This document shows, in pieces, positions 53,948 through 63,112 of a stretch of 64,000 nt of DNA. Where the stretch lies: assembly GCA_950054195.1 (NCBI GenBank), contig CATLPG010000004.1, positions 1 through 64,000 on the forward strand, written 5' to 3'. Position 1 is the stretch's first letter, and the number at the start of each line of letters is the position of its first letter. The notes below the pieces were generated by a model that saw nothing but the letters and a program-made list of their open reading frames with translations, was not told where the DNA came from and searched no databases. The stretch is from an uncultured Saccharospirillaceae bacterium. Its GTDB lineage: Bacteria > Bacteroidota > Bacteroidia > Flavobacteriales_D > CAJJDF01. The translations under genes and the position numbers were made by a program.

Positions 53948-55450
53948 TTAGTTAGCTGTTACTTTGGGAGGATAAATTTTAGAGAATATTACACCTACAA
54001 TGATTGATATAACAAAAGAAGGTGCCAGTACATCCAACTTCTCTAAATAGACACCTATACCTTCTATTTCTTGAAACACAAACTTAAAAAGTGGCACACA
54101 TAAAAAACCTGTAATCATAGAGGCAATTGCTCCTTTCTCTGAGTAGCCTTTCCAGAATAATGACAAAATAATAACTGGACAAAAAGTAGCTGCTATACCT
54201 GACCACCCAAAAATAATAACCCAAAATAGTTGTCTGTCTGGAGATACCAACTCAAAAATTAAAGCCAATAACAAGGCTAAAACAGCCATAATAATAGTGG
54301 CTAACCTGGAGATTTTAACCAGTTTTGATTTATCTACGTTAGGTCTGAATATTTTTTGATAAAAATCTCGAGTAATAGCACTTGATGCAACAATCAATAG
54401 TGAATCTATGGTTGACATAATAGCTGAAAGAACAATAGCTATGTAAATAGCCGCAATAGCCAATGGTAGGAACTGATCTGTCATCATTGTTAATACATTG
54501 TTCCCTCCTACTCCAAATACTGCTTCTGGATCTTGACCTTCACTTGTAAAGTAAATTCTTGCTAAGATACCAATGGTAACAGCTGCTGCATCTGTAATAA
54601 TTGTAAAAATGATAGCCACCCATTTACCTTTATCAATTTCAGCTTCATTTTTAATTGACATAAACCTTACATAAACTTGTGGTGAACCAAGAAATCCTAA
54701 ACCTATCATAGCAAAACCTAGTATAGTAAAGGTATTTAACAATGGTGTTTCAGTTCCCCAAATATTTGATAGTTTAGGATCAATTTGACTTAAAGAGTCA
54801 ACTACACCTGTATCCCATGTCATAGAGAAATAAGCTATTATTGGTAGTAGTACTAATCCGAAGAACATAAGTAAGCCTTGAAACAAATCAGACCATACAA
54901 CTGCTACAAAACCACCAATGAAAATATAAGCTAACACAATAACAAAACCTATTAAAGCTCCTACAAAGTAATTTGTACCCATCATGGATTCAAAAGCAGT
55001 ACCTGTAGCATCAATTTGTGAACTCACAAAAATTACCACGAAAACTGACAGCACAGTAGCTGCTATACCTCGTAACCAATGGGTGGTTGTTTTAAAATGA
55101 CTTTCTAGGTAATCTGGGATTGTAATTGCTTTGTACTCATCTGATTTCCGTTTAAAGCGTTTAGCCATATACATCCAAGAAATAGCCACACCGATAACCT
55201 CACCAATAACAATCCAGTAAGCGGACAAACCTGCTAGAGCCCCCATTCCTGTAACGGTGAGCAACAACCAACCAGATTCTCCCGTAGCTCGTGCAGAAAA
55301 AGCTACTGCCCAATAGCCTATCTTTTTGCCACCAATGTAATAGTCGGTCATATTTTTAATTCTTTTGGAAGCAATCATACCTATTACAAACAAAATAAGT
55401 ACGTACAATGTGAGGGCAATTATTCTTGATATTAAAACTGATGCTTCCAT
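53948..55450 (-). CDS. Sodium/solute symporter (SSS family, PutP-like)
   Basis: A 500-residue transporter with about 13 hydrophobic helices and the SSS signatures: TDYYIGGKKIGYWAVAFS and SARATGESGWLL (helix 2, sodium site), GFVAVVWSDLFQGLLMFFG, LGFLGSPQVYVRFMSIKN, and ALSAIMSTIDSLL-type helix (VLSAIMSTIDSLLIVASSAI). These match the proline/sodium symporter PutP, but other substrates cannot be excluded. A candidate -7 box lies at 55486-55493. Confidence 0.88.
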   Translation of the reverse strand: MEASVLISRIIALTLYVLILFVIGMIASKRIKNMTDYYIGGKKIGYWAVAFSARATGESGWLLLTVTGMGALAGLSAYWIVIGEVIGVAISWMYMAKRFKRKSDEYKAITIPDYLESHFKTTTHWLRGIAATVLSVFVVIFVSSQIDATGTAFESMMGTNYFVGALIGFVIVLAYIFIGGFVAVVWSDLFQGLLMFFGLVLLPIIAYFSMTWDTGVVDSLSQIDPKLSNIWGTETPLLNTFTILGFAMIGLGFLGSPQVYVRFMSIKNEAEIDKGKWVAIIFTIITDAAAVTIGILARIYFTSEGQDPEAVFGVGGNNVLTMMTDQFLPLAIAAIYIAIVLSAIMSTIDSLLIVASSAITRDFYQKIFRPNVDKSKLVKISRLATIIMAVLALLLALIFELVSPDRQLFWVIIFGWSGIAATFCPVIILSLFWKGYSEKGAIASMITGFLCVPLFKFVFQEIEGIGVYLEKLDVLAPSFVISIIVGVIFSKIYPPKVTAN

Positions 55451-55485
55451 TAGAATATGTATTTATGCTTAATTACAACGAATTA

Positions 55486-55493
55486 CAAAGGTA
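55486..55493 (-). promoter_or_regulatory. Candidate -7 box (TAnnTTTG) of the symporter gene
   Basis: The minus strand reads TACCTTTG about 35 bases upstream of the ATG at 55450. There is no clear TTG partner. Confidence 0.4.
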
Positions 55494-55730
55494 ATGGATA
55501 AATGGGGGAATGGGAAATTAAAAAATAAAGGTCTTATTTTTGTTTGTGGAAAGGAGAGAAAATCAAAAAGGTAATTAGAAGTGTGCTTAAGAGGTTATTT
55601 TTCTGGAATGGGAATAACTTGATGCAAGCTTTTATTAAAAAAATATCTACACTACACTTACTAATGAAAATAACACTACGCTTAAAAAGGATTTAAGCAC
55701 AGCAACAAATAATAACATTAATACATTATT

Positions 55731-55838
55731 ATGGCTACACCTGAGGAAAAACTAGCCGAATCATTAGAAAAAATGAAGTAACTACAAGACAATGGTGTTG
55801 TAGATATAAAAACGATAAAAAGGAAAGCCTGTGGCTAG
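55731..55838 (+). pseudogene. Decayed start of a Fic-family protein gene
   Basis: The + strand reads MATPEEKLAESLEKMK, a TAA stop at 55779-55781, then LQDNGVVDIKT in the same frame and a second stop at 55836-55838. This resembles the N-terminus of Fic-domain proteins that begin with a small winged-helix-like segment (TPEEKLAESLE.LK.LQ..GVVAI). That match is from memory. The body of the gene is missing. In the 444-base gap between the symporter and mcrC, I see nothing else to annotate besides the symporter -7 box. Confidence 0.55.
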
Positions 55839-55894
55839 GATTAATTAGAATTATATTAACTGTTAGGTTAAATAAAGTCCATTATTTTTATATC

Positions 55895-57154
55895 TTAAAT
55901 AAGTTTATTAAATACCTCTTCGCTTAGCAGTTCTCCCTTTTTAATTTCACCATTATGATTTAACACGTTTACAAAGCCTAGCTTACATTCACTTTCTATT
56001 TTTTGATATTCGTTTTGCAATTGGTGAATAGATTGATATTTATATTTCCCGAAAGTACTATCTTCTTGATCTACTTTTGGATATAGCAACAAACTTCTTT
56101 TCGCTTTCCAATGTAAGTTGTATGTAAACATTTGTTTTAAATCATTGTCAGAGGGGTTGTTTGATTGTACTATTTTCCACTTTGTATCGATTATAAATGT
56201 TTCGTTTTGAGGGTTTATTATAACAATATCTGGTCGGATGGTTTTATGTTTCCAAAAAACATCAGAGTTTTGAAATGAGACTGTATAGTTTTCTTTTTTG
56301 TGTTTGTTTAAAATTCTAAAAATATATTCTTCCCATAACATATTCATATCAAACAAAAGTGTTAGCATATTATCCTCTCCCGAACTTATATTAGACGAAT
56401 AATTAAGAATAAGCATTTTTGCAATATTTAAAGCTTGCTCGTAAGGCTTTGATTTTCTGTTTAGCTTTATCCTTTTAAAATGACTTTCTGTTATTTTTGT
56501 TTGTGCTACTCCATCAAATTGGAACAACAATCGGTTCACCCTGTCTGTTAGTTGCGAATTAGAAAGATTATCCAACACATTTAACCCTTGTAATAATACT
56601 TCGTGTATTAAATGGTTTTTATCGTACACTTGATGTTCACAATAAAAACGCTCTTTATGCACTATATTTTTTTGAATGTTTTGGCTAAATAACAACTTCC
56701 CTTTTAAAGCTAATTGGTTACTTTGTTTTTTTCGGTATTGCTTTATTAAACCTATTCTTACTAAATGCTCTATTTCGGTTAGATATAAAGTAAAATAGGC
56801 TTCTAAAATAGAATTATATCTTTTCTTTAATTGAGTTTCGGAAACGGTATCAATTTGTATCTTTTTACAAATACGTAACATTTCCAAAAGCACATTTTGC
56901 CATGTATCTTTTTCTATTTGTGAATCAAGGTTAACTCTATCTGCTTTAGGTAAAATTTCGATAGTTAAATCACCAATTTTTATAACACCTACATAACTAA
57001 TAAACTGAACACCATTATAGATGGGAGTAAAATATTTATTTCCGTGTTGCTCATTAAATTTCACCATGGTGTCTAAATGATTTTTTGTAAAACCATGCTC
57101 ACCAATTCGTAATTTTTGGTATTCGAAAACTTGTATGAGGTTGTTTATACTCAT
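55895..57154 (-). CDS. mcrC: McrC-family nuclease subunit of a McrBC restriction system
   Basis: A 419-residue protein. The N-terminal part (FEYQKLRIGEHGF, YVGVIKIGDLTIEILPKA) is the McrC beta-rich domain that touches the McrB ring. The C-terminal half is a PD-(D/E)xK nuclease with IRPDIVIINPQNETFIIDTKWK (the Asp and the D-x-K pair) near 315-335. Known McrBC cleaves modified DNA after GTP-driven translocation. It follows mcrB by 5 bases. The nuclease residues look intact. Confidence 0.88.
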   Translation of the reverse strand: MSINNLIQVFEYQKLRIGEHGFTKNHLDTMVKFNEQHGNKYFTPIYNGVQFISYVGVIKIGDLTIEILPKADRVNLDSQIEKDTWQNVLLEMLRICKKIQIDTVSETQLKKRYNSILEAYFTLYLTEIEHLVRIGLIKQYRKKQSNQLALKGKLLFSQNIQKNIVHKERFYCEHQVYDKNHLIHEVLLQGLNVLDNLSNSQLTDRVNRLLFQFDGVAQTKITESHFKRIKLNRKSKPYEQALNIAKMLILNYSSNISSGEDNMLTLLFDMNMLWEEYIFRILNKHKKENYTVSFQNSDVFWKHKTIRPDIVIINPQNETFIIDTKWKIVQSNNPSDNDLKQMFTYNLHWKAKRSLLLYPKVDQEDSTFGKYKYQSIHQLQNEYQKIESECKLGFVNVLNHNGEIKKGELLSEEVFNKLI

Positions 57155-57159
57155 CTATG

Positions 57160-59604
57160 TTATTCCATTATTTCGTATATCGATTTAAAATCAGCAACTG
57201 ACATATTGCCAATGTCTTTTAACTTAAAAATCTTCTTATCAGTAATGAAGTCTACATCCGAATAGGCTTTAAAAGAAGCTAAAACATTTTTGTTTTGTGT
57301 TGACTTTTCTGCTATAAAACTTTCCCCTAATACTAAGCCAATTTTACCATAATCACCATAAAAATACTCTTCGAGCAATGGGATTATTTTATCTTGAAAT
57401 ACAAGTTTTAAATCATCCAGTGATTTAACCGTGAAAAAGTAAGAATGTCCTATTTGATGGTCTTTATCAATAAGTAATTCTATTCTTTGGTTAATGGTAT
57501 CCAGTAATTGCTCTAAATTAACTTCTTTATAATCTAAATTATTAAGTAATGAAGGTTTGGGCAATAGTTCTTCAAAAGAAAATCTTCTTCTTAAGGCTGT
57601 ATCTAATGCCTCTACACTTCTATCGGCTGTGTTCATTGTACCAATTATGTATACGTTATTGGGTACAGAGAAAGGTAATTTTGAATACGGAAGGGTAAGG
57701 TTGATTTCTTCTTTAGATCCTTTCCTTTTGTCATCTTCAATGAGGGTAATAAGTTCTCCAAAAATAGCCGATACGTTTCCTCTGTTTATTTCATCAATTA
57801 TTAATACATAATTACCTACATCTTGTTTATTATTTGATGGTTTATTAGAAAATTTTTCTTCAAAAACCTCCAGTTTAACATCTTCATCTGCAAACTTATA
57901 GATAGTTTGTTGTGAAACGTTTTTATCAATAAAAATTTTAGGGGAAGTATTTAAGTTTGTAGCCAACCATTTTACTTTCCTGAAATGATTAAATGGTATT
58001 TCTTTATTTTCATCAAATTCGTAGTCTCCATCAATTATTCCTATGGCATCAACGATGCTATTTCCTAAAGTAGCAACAACAACATCCCCTTTTTGCATCC
58101 ACTGTTGAAAACAATAAACTGCTTGTTTGTTGTATGCTGAATCAGCATCTAAATCAGGGAAATTTTTAATAAACTCTTCTTTAAACTTATCCCAGTGGTT
58201 GTAATTTGACAATATTGAATAATTATTATTACCTCCCCAACCTAACGCGATATAATTATTAGCAATGCACCAATTATGAATATCTTTCCTATGTTTTCCT
58301 CCCAAACTCATTTTAAAGAATGATTTAGTAGAAAAATCAATTTGTTCATTAATAGAGTCTATTTTAGCAATTTGCTGTGCCGAAGTACAAATTGATTTAA
58401 ATATACCGTCTTGTACTGAGTAAACTACCTCGTCATTTTCGTTTGTTTCAGGCTTTATACCTTCCACAAAATCTTCATAACTCATACTTTGATGAAAAGT
58501 TGTAAAGCATACTTTTTCTTTATTAACTAAATCATCATAAAGGGTTAATATCTCATCTCTAGTTCTTTCTTTTTTTCCTAACACGATATTAACTGCTAGT
58601 TCTTTGGTTTTGTATGTTTTTCCTGTTCCTGGAGGTCCGTATAATATTTGGTTTAGTTTCATTTTCAAGTCATTATTTATTTCGTTAGGATTTTCCAAAG
58701 AATCATTTATTATGCCCCATAACTCATGTGAGAATTGGAAAAAATCCTTACTTCCTATCTGAGTGATCACGTAGTTATTTAGAGTAGAATGGCTTTTTTC
58801 TATACCTGTATATCCAAGGTAATCGGCACAGTCTAGTAAAGATTCGTATTTAAAAATATTTATAACGTTATAATTTGAATACAAAAAGGCAATTTTCCAT
58901 TTATAAGCATTACCAATGTCTATCTCGTCAATAGCTTTAAGGTTATTTTCCTTTGCTAATTTTGCTATGTCAATTATGATGCTTCTTACGTTTTCGAATG
59001 CTTCATTTGTAGAATTTCCATATTTTTTAAACCAGGCGTAATCTCCATCAGATAACCTGTTCCCTGTACTTCCAGTGTTACTGGTTTCACTTCTCTTGTA
59101 GATCCCAAATTTATATGAGCTACCACCTTTAATACTTCCTAAAGGAGCTGTAATATGTTCAACCCAATAACAAAAAGAGTTTTTATCTAAATTGGTATAA
59201 TCATCAATGGTCATTTGATGAAGTTTTTCGATAGACCATTTTTTTAAAAACTCATCTTTTAATTGATATAGTTCGTTAAACATCTTGCTTTCAACTATCA
59301 ACTCTTCTGTTTTCTTAAGTAAATAATAGGGTTCTCTATCGTTGTTTGGGATTATTTTTTCAGGTGTAGCTCCCTCAATTATTGTTTGCCCTACATGTTT
59401 TCTCCAATCATAGCCAGTTCCATAATTGTTTTTTCCTTCTGGATCTAACTCAAATAATACGCCTTTACCAAAAAAGCTGTGAGTATGAAACACTTTTTGA
59501 ATGTTGGTATCTACACGTAACATGGGTTGTTTCCATCCCATTACATCTAGCTCTTGCTGATTCATGTGCCGAGCTTTTATTATTTTAATTTCATCACCCT
59601 TCAT
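57160..59604 (-). CDS. mcrB: McrB-family AAA+ GTPase with an EVE-like domain insertion
   Basis: An 814-residue protein. Residues 1-315 form one or more N-terminal domains, probably for target recognition (GKGVLFELDPEGKNNYGTGYD, FGIYKRS, KWKIAFLY); I do not recognise them firmly. Walker A GPPGTGKT is at 323-330, FTTFHQSMSYEDFVEGIKP near 370 is typical of the family, Walker B LIIDEINRG is near 602 and the McrB signature MNTADRS near 655, followed by LDTALRRRFSF. Between Walker A and B, residues about 428-530 (FFKMSLGGKHRK, ALGWGGNNNY, KGDVVVATLGN, AIGIIDGDYEF) resemble an EVE/YTH-like modified-base reader. The gene overlaps the 134-residue ORF by 11 bases and precedes mcrC by 5. Confidence 0.88.
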   Translation of the reverse strand: MKGDEIKIIKARHMNQQELDVMGWKQPMLRVDTNIQKVFHTHSFFGKGVLFELDPEGKNNYGTGYDWRKHVGQTIIEGATPEKIIPNNDREPYYLLKKTEELIVESKMFNELYQLKDEFLKKWSIEKLHQMTIDDYTNLDKNSFCYWVEHITAPLGSIKGGSSYKFGIYKRSETSNTGSTGNRLSDGDYAWFKKYGNSTNEAFENVRSIIIDIAKLAKENNLKAIDEIDIGNAYKWKIAFLYSNYNVINIFKYESLLDCADYLGYTGIEKSHSTLNNYVITQIGSKDFFQFSHELWGIINDSLENPNEINNDLKMKLNQILYGPPGTGKTYKTKELAVNIVLGKKERTRDEILTLYDDLVNKEKVCFTTFHQSMSYEDFVEGIKPETNENDEVVYSVQDGIFKSICTSAQQIAKIDSINEQIDFSTKSFFKMSLGGKHRKDIHNWCIANNYIALGWGGNNNYSILSNYNHWDKFKEEFIKNFPDLDADSAYNKQAVYCFQQWMQKGDVVVATLGNSIVDAIGIIDGDYEFDENKEIPFNHFRKVKWLATNLNTSPKIFIDKNVSQQTIYKFADEDVKLEVFEEKFSNKPSNNKQDVGNYVLIIDEINRGNVSAIFGELITLIEDDKRKGSKEEINLTLPYSKLPFSVPNNVYIIGTMNTADRSVEALDTALRRRFSFEELLPKPSLLNNLDYKEVNLEQLLDTINQRIELLIDKDHQIGHSYFFTVKSLDDLKLVFQDKIIPLLEEYFYGDYGKIGLVLGESFIAEKSTQNKNVLASFKAYSDVDFITDKKIFKLKDIGNMSVADFKSIYEIME

Positions 59605-59998
59605 CTATCATTTGTTTTAATATCATGGAAGCTAACCCTAATTTTTCTCGGTATTTAATTGGTGTTATTTTAACATGGTCGTAATCTCCGTTTAAAACCT
59701 CTTTATGGTTTGAAACATTAATTTTGTTAGGTGCATTGTAAAAAAAACAATCAAATTCCATGGGTAAAGGTTGCCAAAAAATTCTCATGTTAAAATGTTT
59801 AAAATCTATTAGCTTGTTATATATCCTATCTCCACACTTAAAATTTAAATAAACATTTCCCCATTGATCACTACTTGAATATGGAACAATACCAACATTT
59901 AAAACCTCTTCAATTTTAGGCTTGGGAAGTTCCTTGCTTTTATGTAAACCATAAAATTTAACAAATTTCTCATACACTTTATCTCTGTCGAATTTCAT
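59594..59998 (-). CDS. Unknown 134-residue protein coupled to mcrB
   Basis: A soluble 134-residue protein without signal peptide or membrane segment. It has a helical start (DRDKVYEKFVKFYGL), a central beta-rich region with many aromatics (WGNVYLNFKCGDRIYNKL, HFNMRIFWQPLPM) and a helical end (YREKLGLASMILKQMIDEG). I recognise no family. Its 3' end overlaps mcrB by 11 bases and it follows hsdS after 43 bases, so it is translated from the defence transcript. It could be a regulator, a small specificity factor or an accessory subunit of McrBC. Confidence 0.6.
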   Translation of the reverse strand: MKFDRDKVYEKFVKFYGLHKSKELPKPKIEEVLNVGIVPYSSSDQWGNVYLNFKCGDRIYNKLIDFKHFNMRIFWQPLPMEFDCFFYNAPNKINVSNHKEVLNGDYDHVKITPIKYREKLGLASMILKQMIDEG

Positions 59999-60041
59999 GA
60001 TATTGTTGATAGTATTAGTTGAGTACTTACAAAATAAACGC

Positions 60042-61328
60042 CTAACTCCTCCTTTTGTACTCCACTACATCCTCAGCAACTTTGGCTAATTCTTGTTGGG
60101 CTTGTTTTACGGATACCTGCCCATTCATTAACATGGGTAATAACCAATCTCTGAGTTCGGAGAGTTTTTGGTTTTGTTTAGAGTTTTTAACAACTAAGTC
60201 TAAAATTGGACTAATTTTCTTATCAATTTGATTGCATAAATCTATTGGAGGTATTGCGATTCTACTTTGTGTTAAATGATCTTTAGTAATATGTCCCATT
60301 GTTGTTTTTCTTAAATCTGCAATCATTTTAAAATGTTGTAAGTAATTAAGAAGCTCAAAATAATAGTAAGATTTAGGATATTTATCAGAGGTAACTTTAA
60401 ATATATGCTGATTAAGCCCTCCATTGCCTCCAGACCAAATCATTACTTCTAATGATGCCGACCAAGAGAACAAAACATCCCCATTATATACTTTTACTTT
60501 TTCTGGTATATCAGAAGTTACTTTTTCAGTTTTTTCTGTAAATCCATCTCGCATTTCCTTAATCTTGATAACTGGAAGGAAATTTTCATCTGTTGGTCTA
60601 TATTTTTGACAAGCTAAACCATTTTGAAAGTTAGCTATATCAAATAAATTTCCAACTTCCCACCCCTCAGGAATTTCTCTTTTTAGTTCTTTGTTGTAAA
60701 CCATTTTGCCTCCAGAGCTTTTATAAGGTTTTAACACACCCCCAGCCCCTCTCGAGAGGGGAGTGTTGGTAGAGGGAAAATCAAACTGGACAAACCAATA
60801 ATCGTAAAGCGTTTTTGCCATGGCTTCTAACTCGGCATTTATTTTATTGTTTACCTCAATTTTGGCATCTAAATCGGAGAGGACTTTGGCTATTGCTTTT
60901 TGAGTAGGTAAACTGAAACTAGGAATTGGAAATTGTAGGATTTGATTTTTGTCTCCTCTAGGCATTTTTGTCCCTTTGGAACCATTCATCATATGTTCAA
61001 AAAACTCATCTCGGAACATTGAATAATAGATAAATTCAGAATCATATCCAGCTTTTACCTTAAAGGTTAAAACATCAGAAGAGCTTCCTCCAGAATATTT
61101 AGCAAACCAAATTTTTTTTAAATAGGGTCGAATATTACCAACCAAAATATCTCCTTTATCAAAACCAGTTACAGAATTAGAAGACTGTTTAGGCATTTTT
61201 TCCGCATCAACTTTACCTTGTTTGTTTTGAAGAAGATTGTCCGTAGTTATGTAGTTTTCTACAGAAATCTCATCTAATAAAGCTCTTGATTTGGAATAAG
61301 ATACTGCATCTTTTAGTTTCTTATCCAT
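60042..61328 (-). CDS. hsdS: Type I restriction-modification specificity subunit
   Basis: A 428-residue protein with the two-target-domain layout. TRD1 covers about 1-135, the first conserved helix SLPTQKAIAKVLSDLDAKIEVNNKIN spans about 140-165, TRD2 about 225-365, and a second helix set ends LRDWLLPMLMNGQVSV. It chooses the DNA sequence methylated by HsdM (and cut by HsdR if present). Between FDFP and KPYKSSGGKM, about residues 187-199 (TPLSRGAGGVL) are encoded by a dispersed palindromic repeat that keeps the frame, placing an extra linker next to TRD2. It lies 158 bases after hsdM. Confidence 0.9.
   Translation of the reverse strand: MDKKLKDAVSYSKSRALLDEISVENYITTDNLLQNKQGKVDAEKMPKQSSNSVTGFDKGDILVGNIRPYLKKIWFAKYSGGSSSDVLTFKVKAGYDSEFIYYSMFRDEFFEHMMNGSKGTKMPRGDKNQILQFPIPSFSLPTQKAIAKVLSDLDAKIEVNNKINAELEAMAKTLYDYWFVQFDFPSTNTPLSRGAGGVLKPYKSSGGKMVYNKELKREIPEGWEVGNLFDIANFQNGLACQKYRPTDENFLPVIKIKEMRDGFTEKTEKVTSDIPEKVKVYNGDVLFSWSASLEVMIWSGGNGGLNQHIFKVTSDKYPKSYYYFELLNYLQHFKMIADLRKTTMGHITKDHLTQSRIAIPPIDLCNQIDKKISPILDLVVKNSKQNQKLSELRDWLLPMLMNGQVSVKQAQQELAKVAEDVVEYKRRS
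60734..60766 (+). repeat. Dispersed palindromic repeat, copy C, inside hsdS
   Basis: ACACACCCCCAGCCCC-TCTCGAGA-GGGGAGTGTT matches copies A and B in the flanks and the CCCCTC/GAGGGG arms. On the coding (minus) strand it is read as TPLSRGAGGVL and keeps the hsdS frame. Confidence 0.8.
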
Positions 61329-61366
61329 AATTCAAACTATTTAAATTTCCTTTAATCTCCTTATGC

Positions 61367-61480
61367 AATCCTAAAAGGATTATACACTTATAAATAGGAC
61401 TTAACAAAGAGGTGTACGACCCTGAAAGGGTCTTACTTTCTACGAACTGACTGTTATTAATATTTGAACCCTTTGGGTTC
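61367..61480. repeat. Three 6-3-6 hairpins between hsdM and hsdS
   Basis: AATCCT-AAA-AGGATT (61367-61381), GACCCT-GAA-AGGGTC (61418-61432) and GAACCC-TTT-GGGTTC (61466-61480). Each is a perfect inverted repeat with six-base arms and a three-base loop. Starts are 51 and 48 bases apart. They fill most of the hsdM-hsdS gap. They could be a small repeat family, or hairpins that adjust hsdS expression. Confidence 0.7.
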
Positions 61481-61486
61481 CTTCTG

Positions 61487-63112
61487 TTACTCATACTTCA
61501 AAGACTTTAAATTCTCTTTAATTTCCTTCTCCAAACTTTTAGATTCCCCAAACAAACTCTCTAAACTCGTTTCAAAACCTTTCATTTTAGTTGCAAACTC
61601 CTCTTGGGTAATATCTACATATTCAATCTTTACTTCAAAATATTGTCCTGCACTTAGGCTGTAGTTTTTGGCTTTAATATCTTCATAAGAAACTACTACT
61701 GAGAAATCGTCTTTGGCTTCTTTAGCATTAAATACATCAATAATTTGTTGTTCTTCGGTATCCGATAAAAGCGTTTTTTGGTTCTTGCCTTCTTTTACTT
61801 TTGTGCCTAAATTAGAGGCATCAATTAATACCACATCTCCCTTATTGGCAGCATCTAAAAACAAAATACTTACGTTAGTTCCTGTGGTTGCAAAAATGTT
61901 ACTCGGCATGCTTACTACACCTGCTAACATTTTGCTTTCTACCATTTTTTGTCTAATTTTTTTATCAATTCCACTCTGTGCGGTTATAAAACCAGTGGGC
62001 ACTACAATGGCTGCTTTCCCTTTGGCACTTAAACTGTGCATAATGTGCTGGATAAACAACAAGTAAATCGCCATAGAATCTTTCTTGGTTTTTGGAATTT
62101 TTGGTATGCCTGCAAAAAAGCGTTCTTCGTTGGCCTTGGTATCTAAATCGGCACTGTAATCGCTAAAATCTAACTTAAAAGGTGGGTTAGATACTATGTA
62201 ATCAAATTTTTCTAATTGTCCATTTTCTTGTTTGTGATACGGGTGCTGGATTGTATTTCCTTGTATGATGTTTTGGATAGAATGTACGAGATTGTTCAAA
62301 ATTAAATTCAAACGCAACAAACTAGACGACTTTTGGGAAATATCTTGTGAGTAAATAGTACACTTATCTTCTCCAATGGCGTGTGCTAAGTTCATTAACA
62401 AGGTTCCAGAGCCTGCACTTGGGTCGTAACAGGTTACGTTTTGTACATTTTTTTCGGTTACCAGACAAGCTGCCATAATTTTTGCTACTGCATGTGGGGT
62501 AAAATATTCGGCATATTTTCCTCCACTGTCTTTGTTGTAATCTGAAATTAGGTATTCAAAAATAGTAGCATAAAAATCGTATTTCTCGCTAAAAATACGC
62601 TCAAAGCTAAAGCTAATCAATTTATTTACAATGGCTTTACAAAAGGCATCTCGTTTGGAGTCGCTAACAAATTCGCTTAAACGATTAAATAGAATTACTT
62701 TTGCTCCTCCATCTTCTTTTACCGAGAAAATATCGGTGTTGTTCATTGCTATACCAATTAAGGTATCATCAAACAGTTTAGCAAAATTAGGTTCATCTTG
62801 TTTGTGGTACAAAGTTGTTATAAAATGTTCGGGTTGCAACATGGCGGTTCCTTCGCTTACTTGCATAAGCAACATTTCGTACTGTGCGCTTGGATAGTTG
62901 CTTAATGTTTTTTGCCAATCGTTATCGGTAGCTAAAGCAGGCTCTATTTGCTTTACCTCATAGGCAAATTTATCATTAAGGAACTTGTATAAGAACACTT
63001 GGGTAATGATTTTAAATTCATTCCCATCATTTCCTAATCCGTAATTAGCACACACGCTTTTTAATTCGTCTATGAGGTGTTTTACTTTTGATTCAAAATC
63101 TTTTGATGTCAT
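61487..63112 (-). CDS. hsdM: Type I restriction-modification DNA methyltransferase subunit
   Basis: A 541-residue adenine-N6 methyltransferase. The N-terminal helical domain (DELKSVCANYGLGNDGNEFKII) is typical of HsdM. Motif I DPSAGSGTLLMNL lies near 228-240 and motif IV NPPF near 305 (VSNPPFKLDFSDY). IPKIPKTKKDSMAIYLLFIQHIM and AIVVPTGFITAQSGIDKKIR follow. The C-terminal helices (FETSLESLFGESKSLEKEIKENL) contact HsdS. The ATG shares one base with the stop of the upstream RhuM gene (TAATG). Confidence 0.93.
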   Translation of the reverse strand: MTSKDFESKVKHLIDELKSVCANYGLGNDGNEFKIITQVFLYKFLNDKFAYEVKQIEPALATDNDWQKTLSNYPSAQYEMLLMQVSEGTAMLQPEHFITTLYHKQDEPNFAKLFDDTLIGIAMNNTDIFSVKEDGGAKVILFNRLSEFVSDSKRDAFCKAIVNKLISFSFERIFSEKYDFYATIFEYLISDYNKDSGGKYAEYFTPHAVAKIMAACLVTEKNVQNVTCYDPSAGSGTLLMNLAHAIGEDKCTIYSQDISQKSSSLLRLNLILNNLVHSIQNIIQGNTIQHPYHKQENGQLEKFDYIVSNPPFKLDFSDYSADLDTKANEERFFAGIPKIPKTKKDSMAIYLLFIQHIMHSLSAKGKAAIVVPTGFITAQSGIDKKIRQKMVESKMLAGVVSMPSNIFATTGTNVSILFLDAANKGDVVLIDASNLGTKVKEGKNQKTLLSDTEEQQIIDVFNAKEAKDDFSVVVSYEDIKAKNYSLSAGQYFEVKIEYVDITQEEFATKMKGFETSLESLFGESKSLEKEIKENLKSLKYE

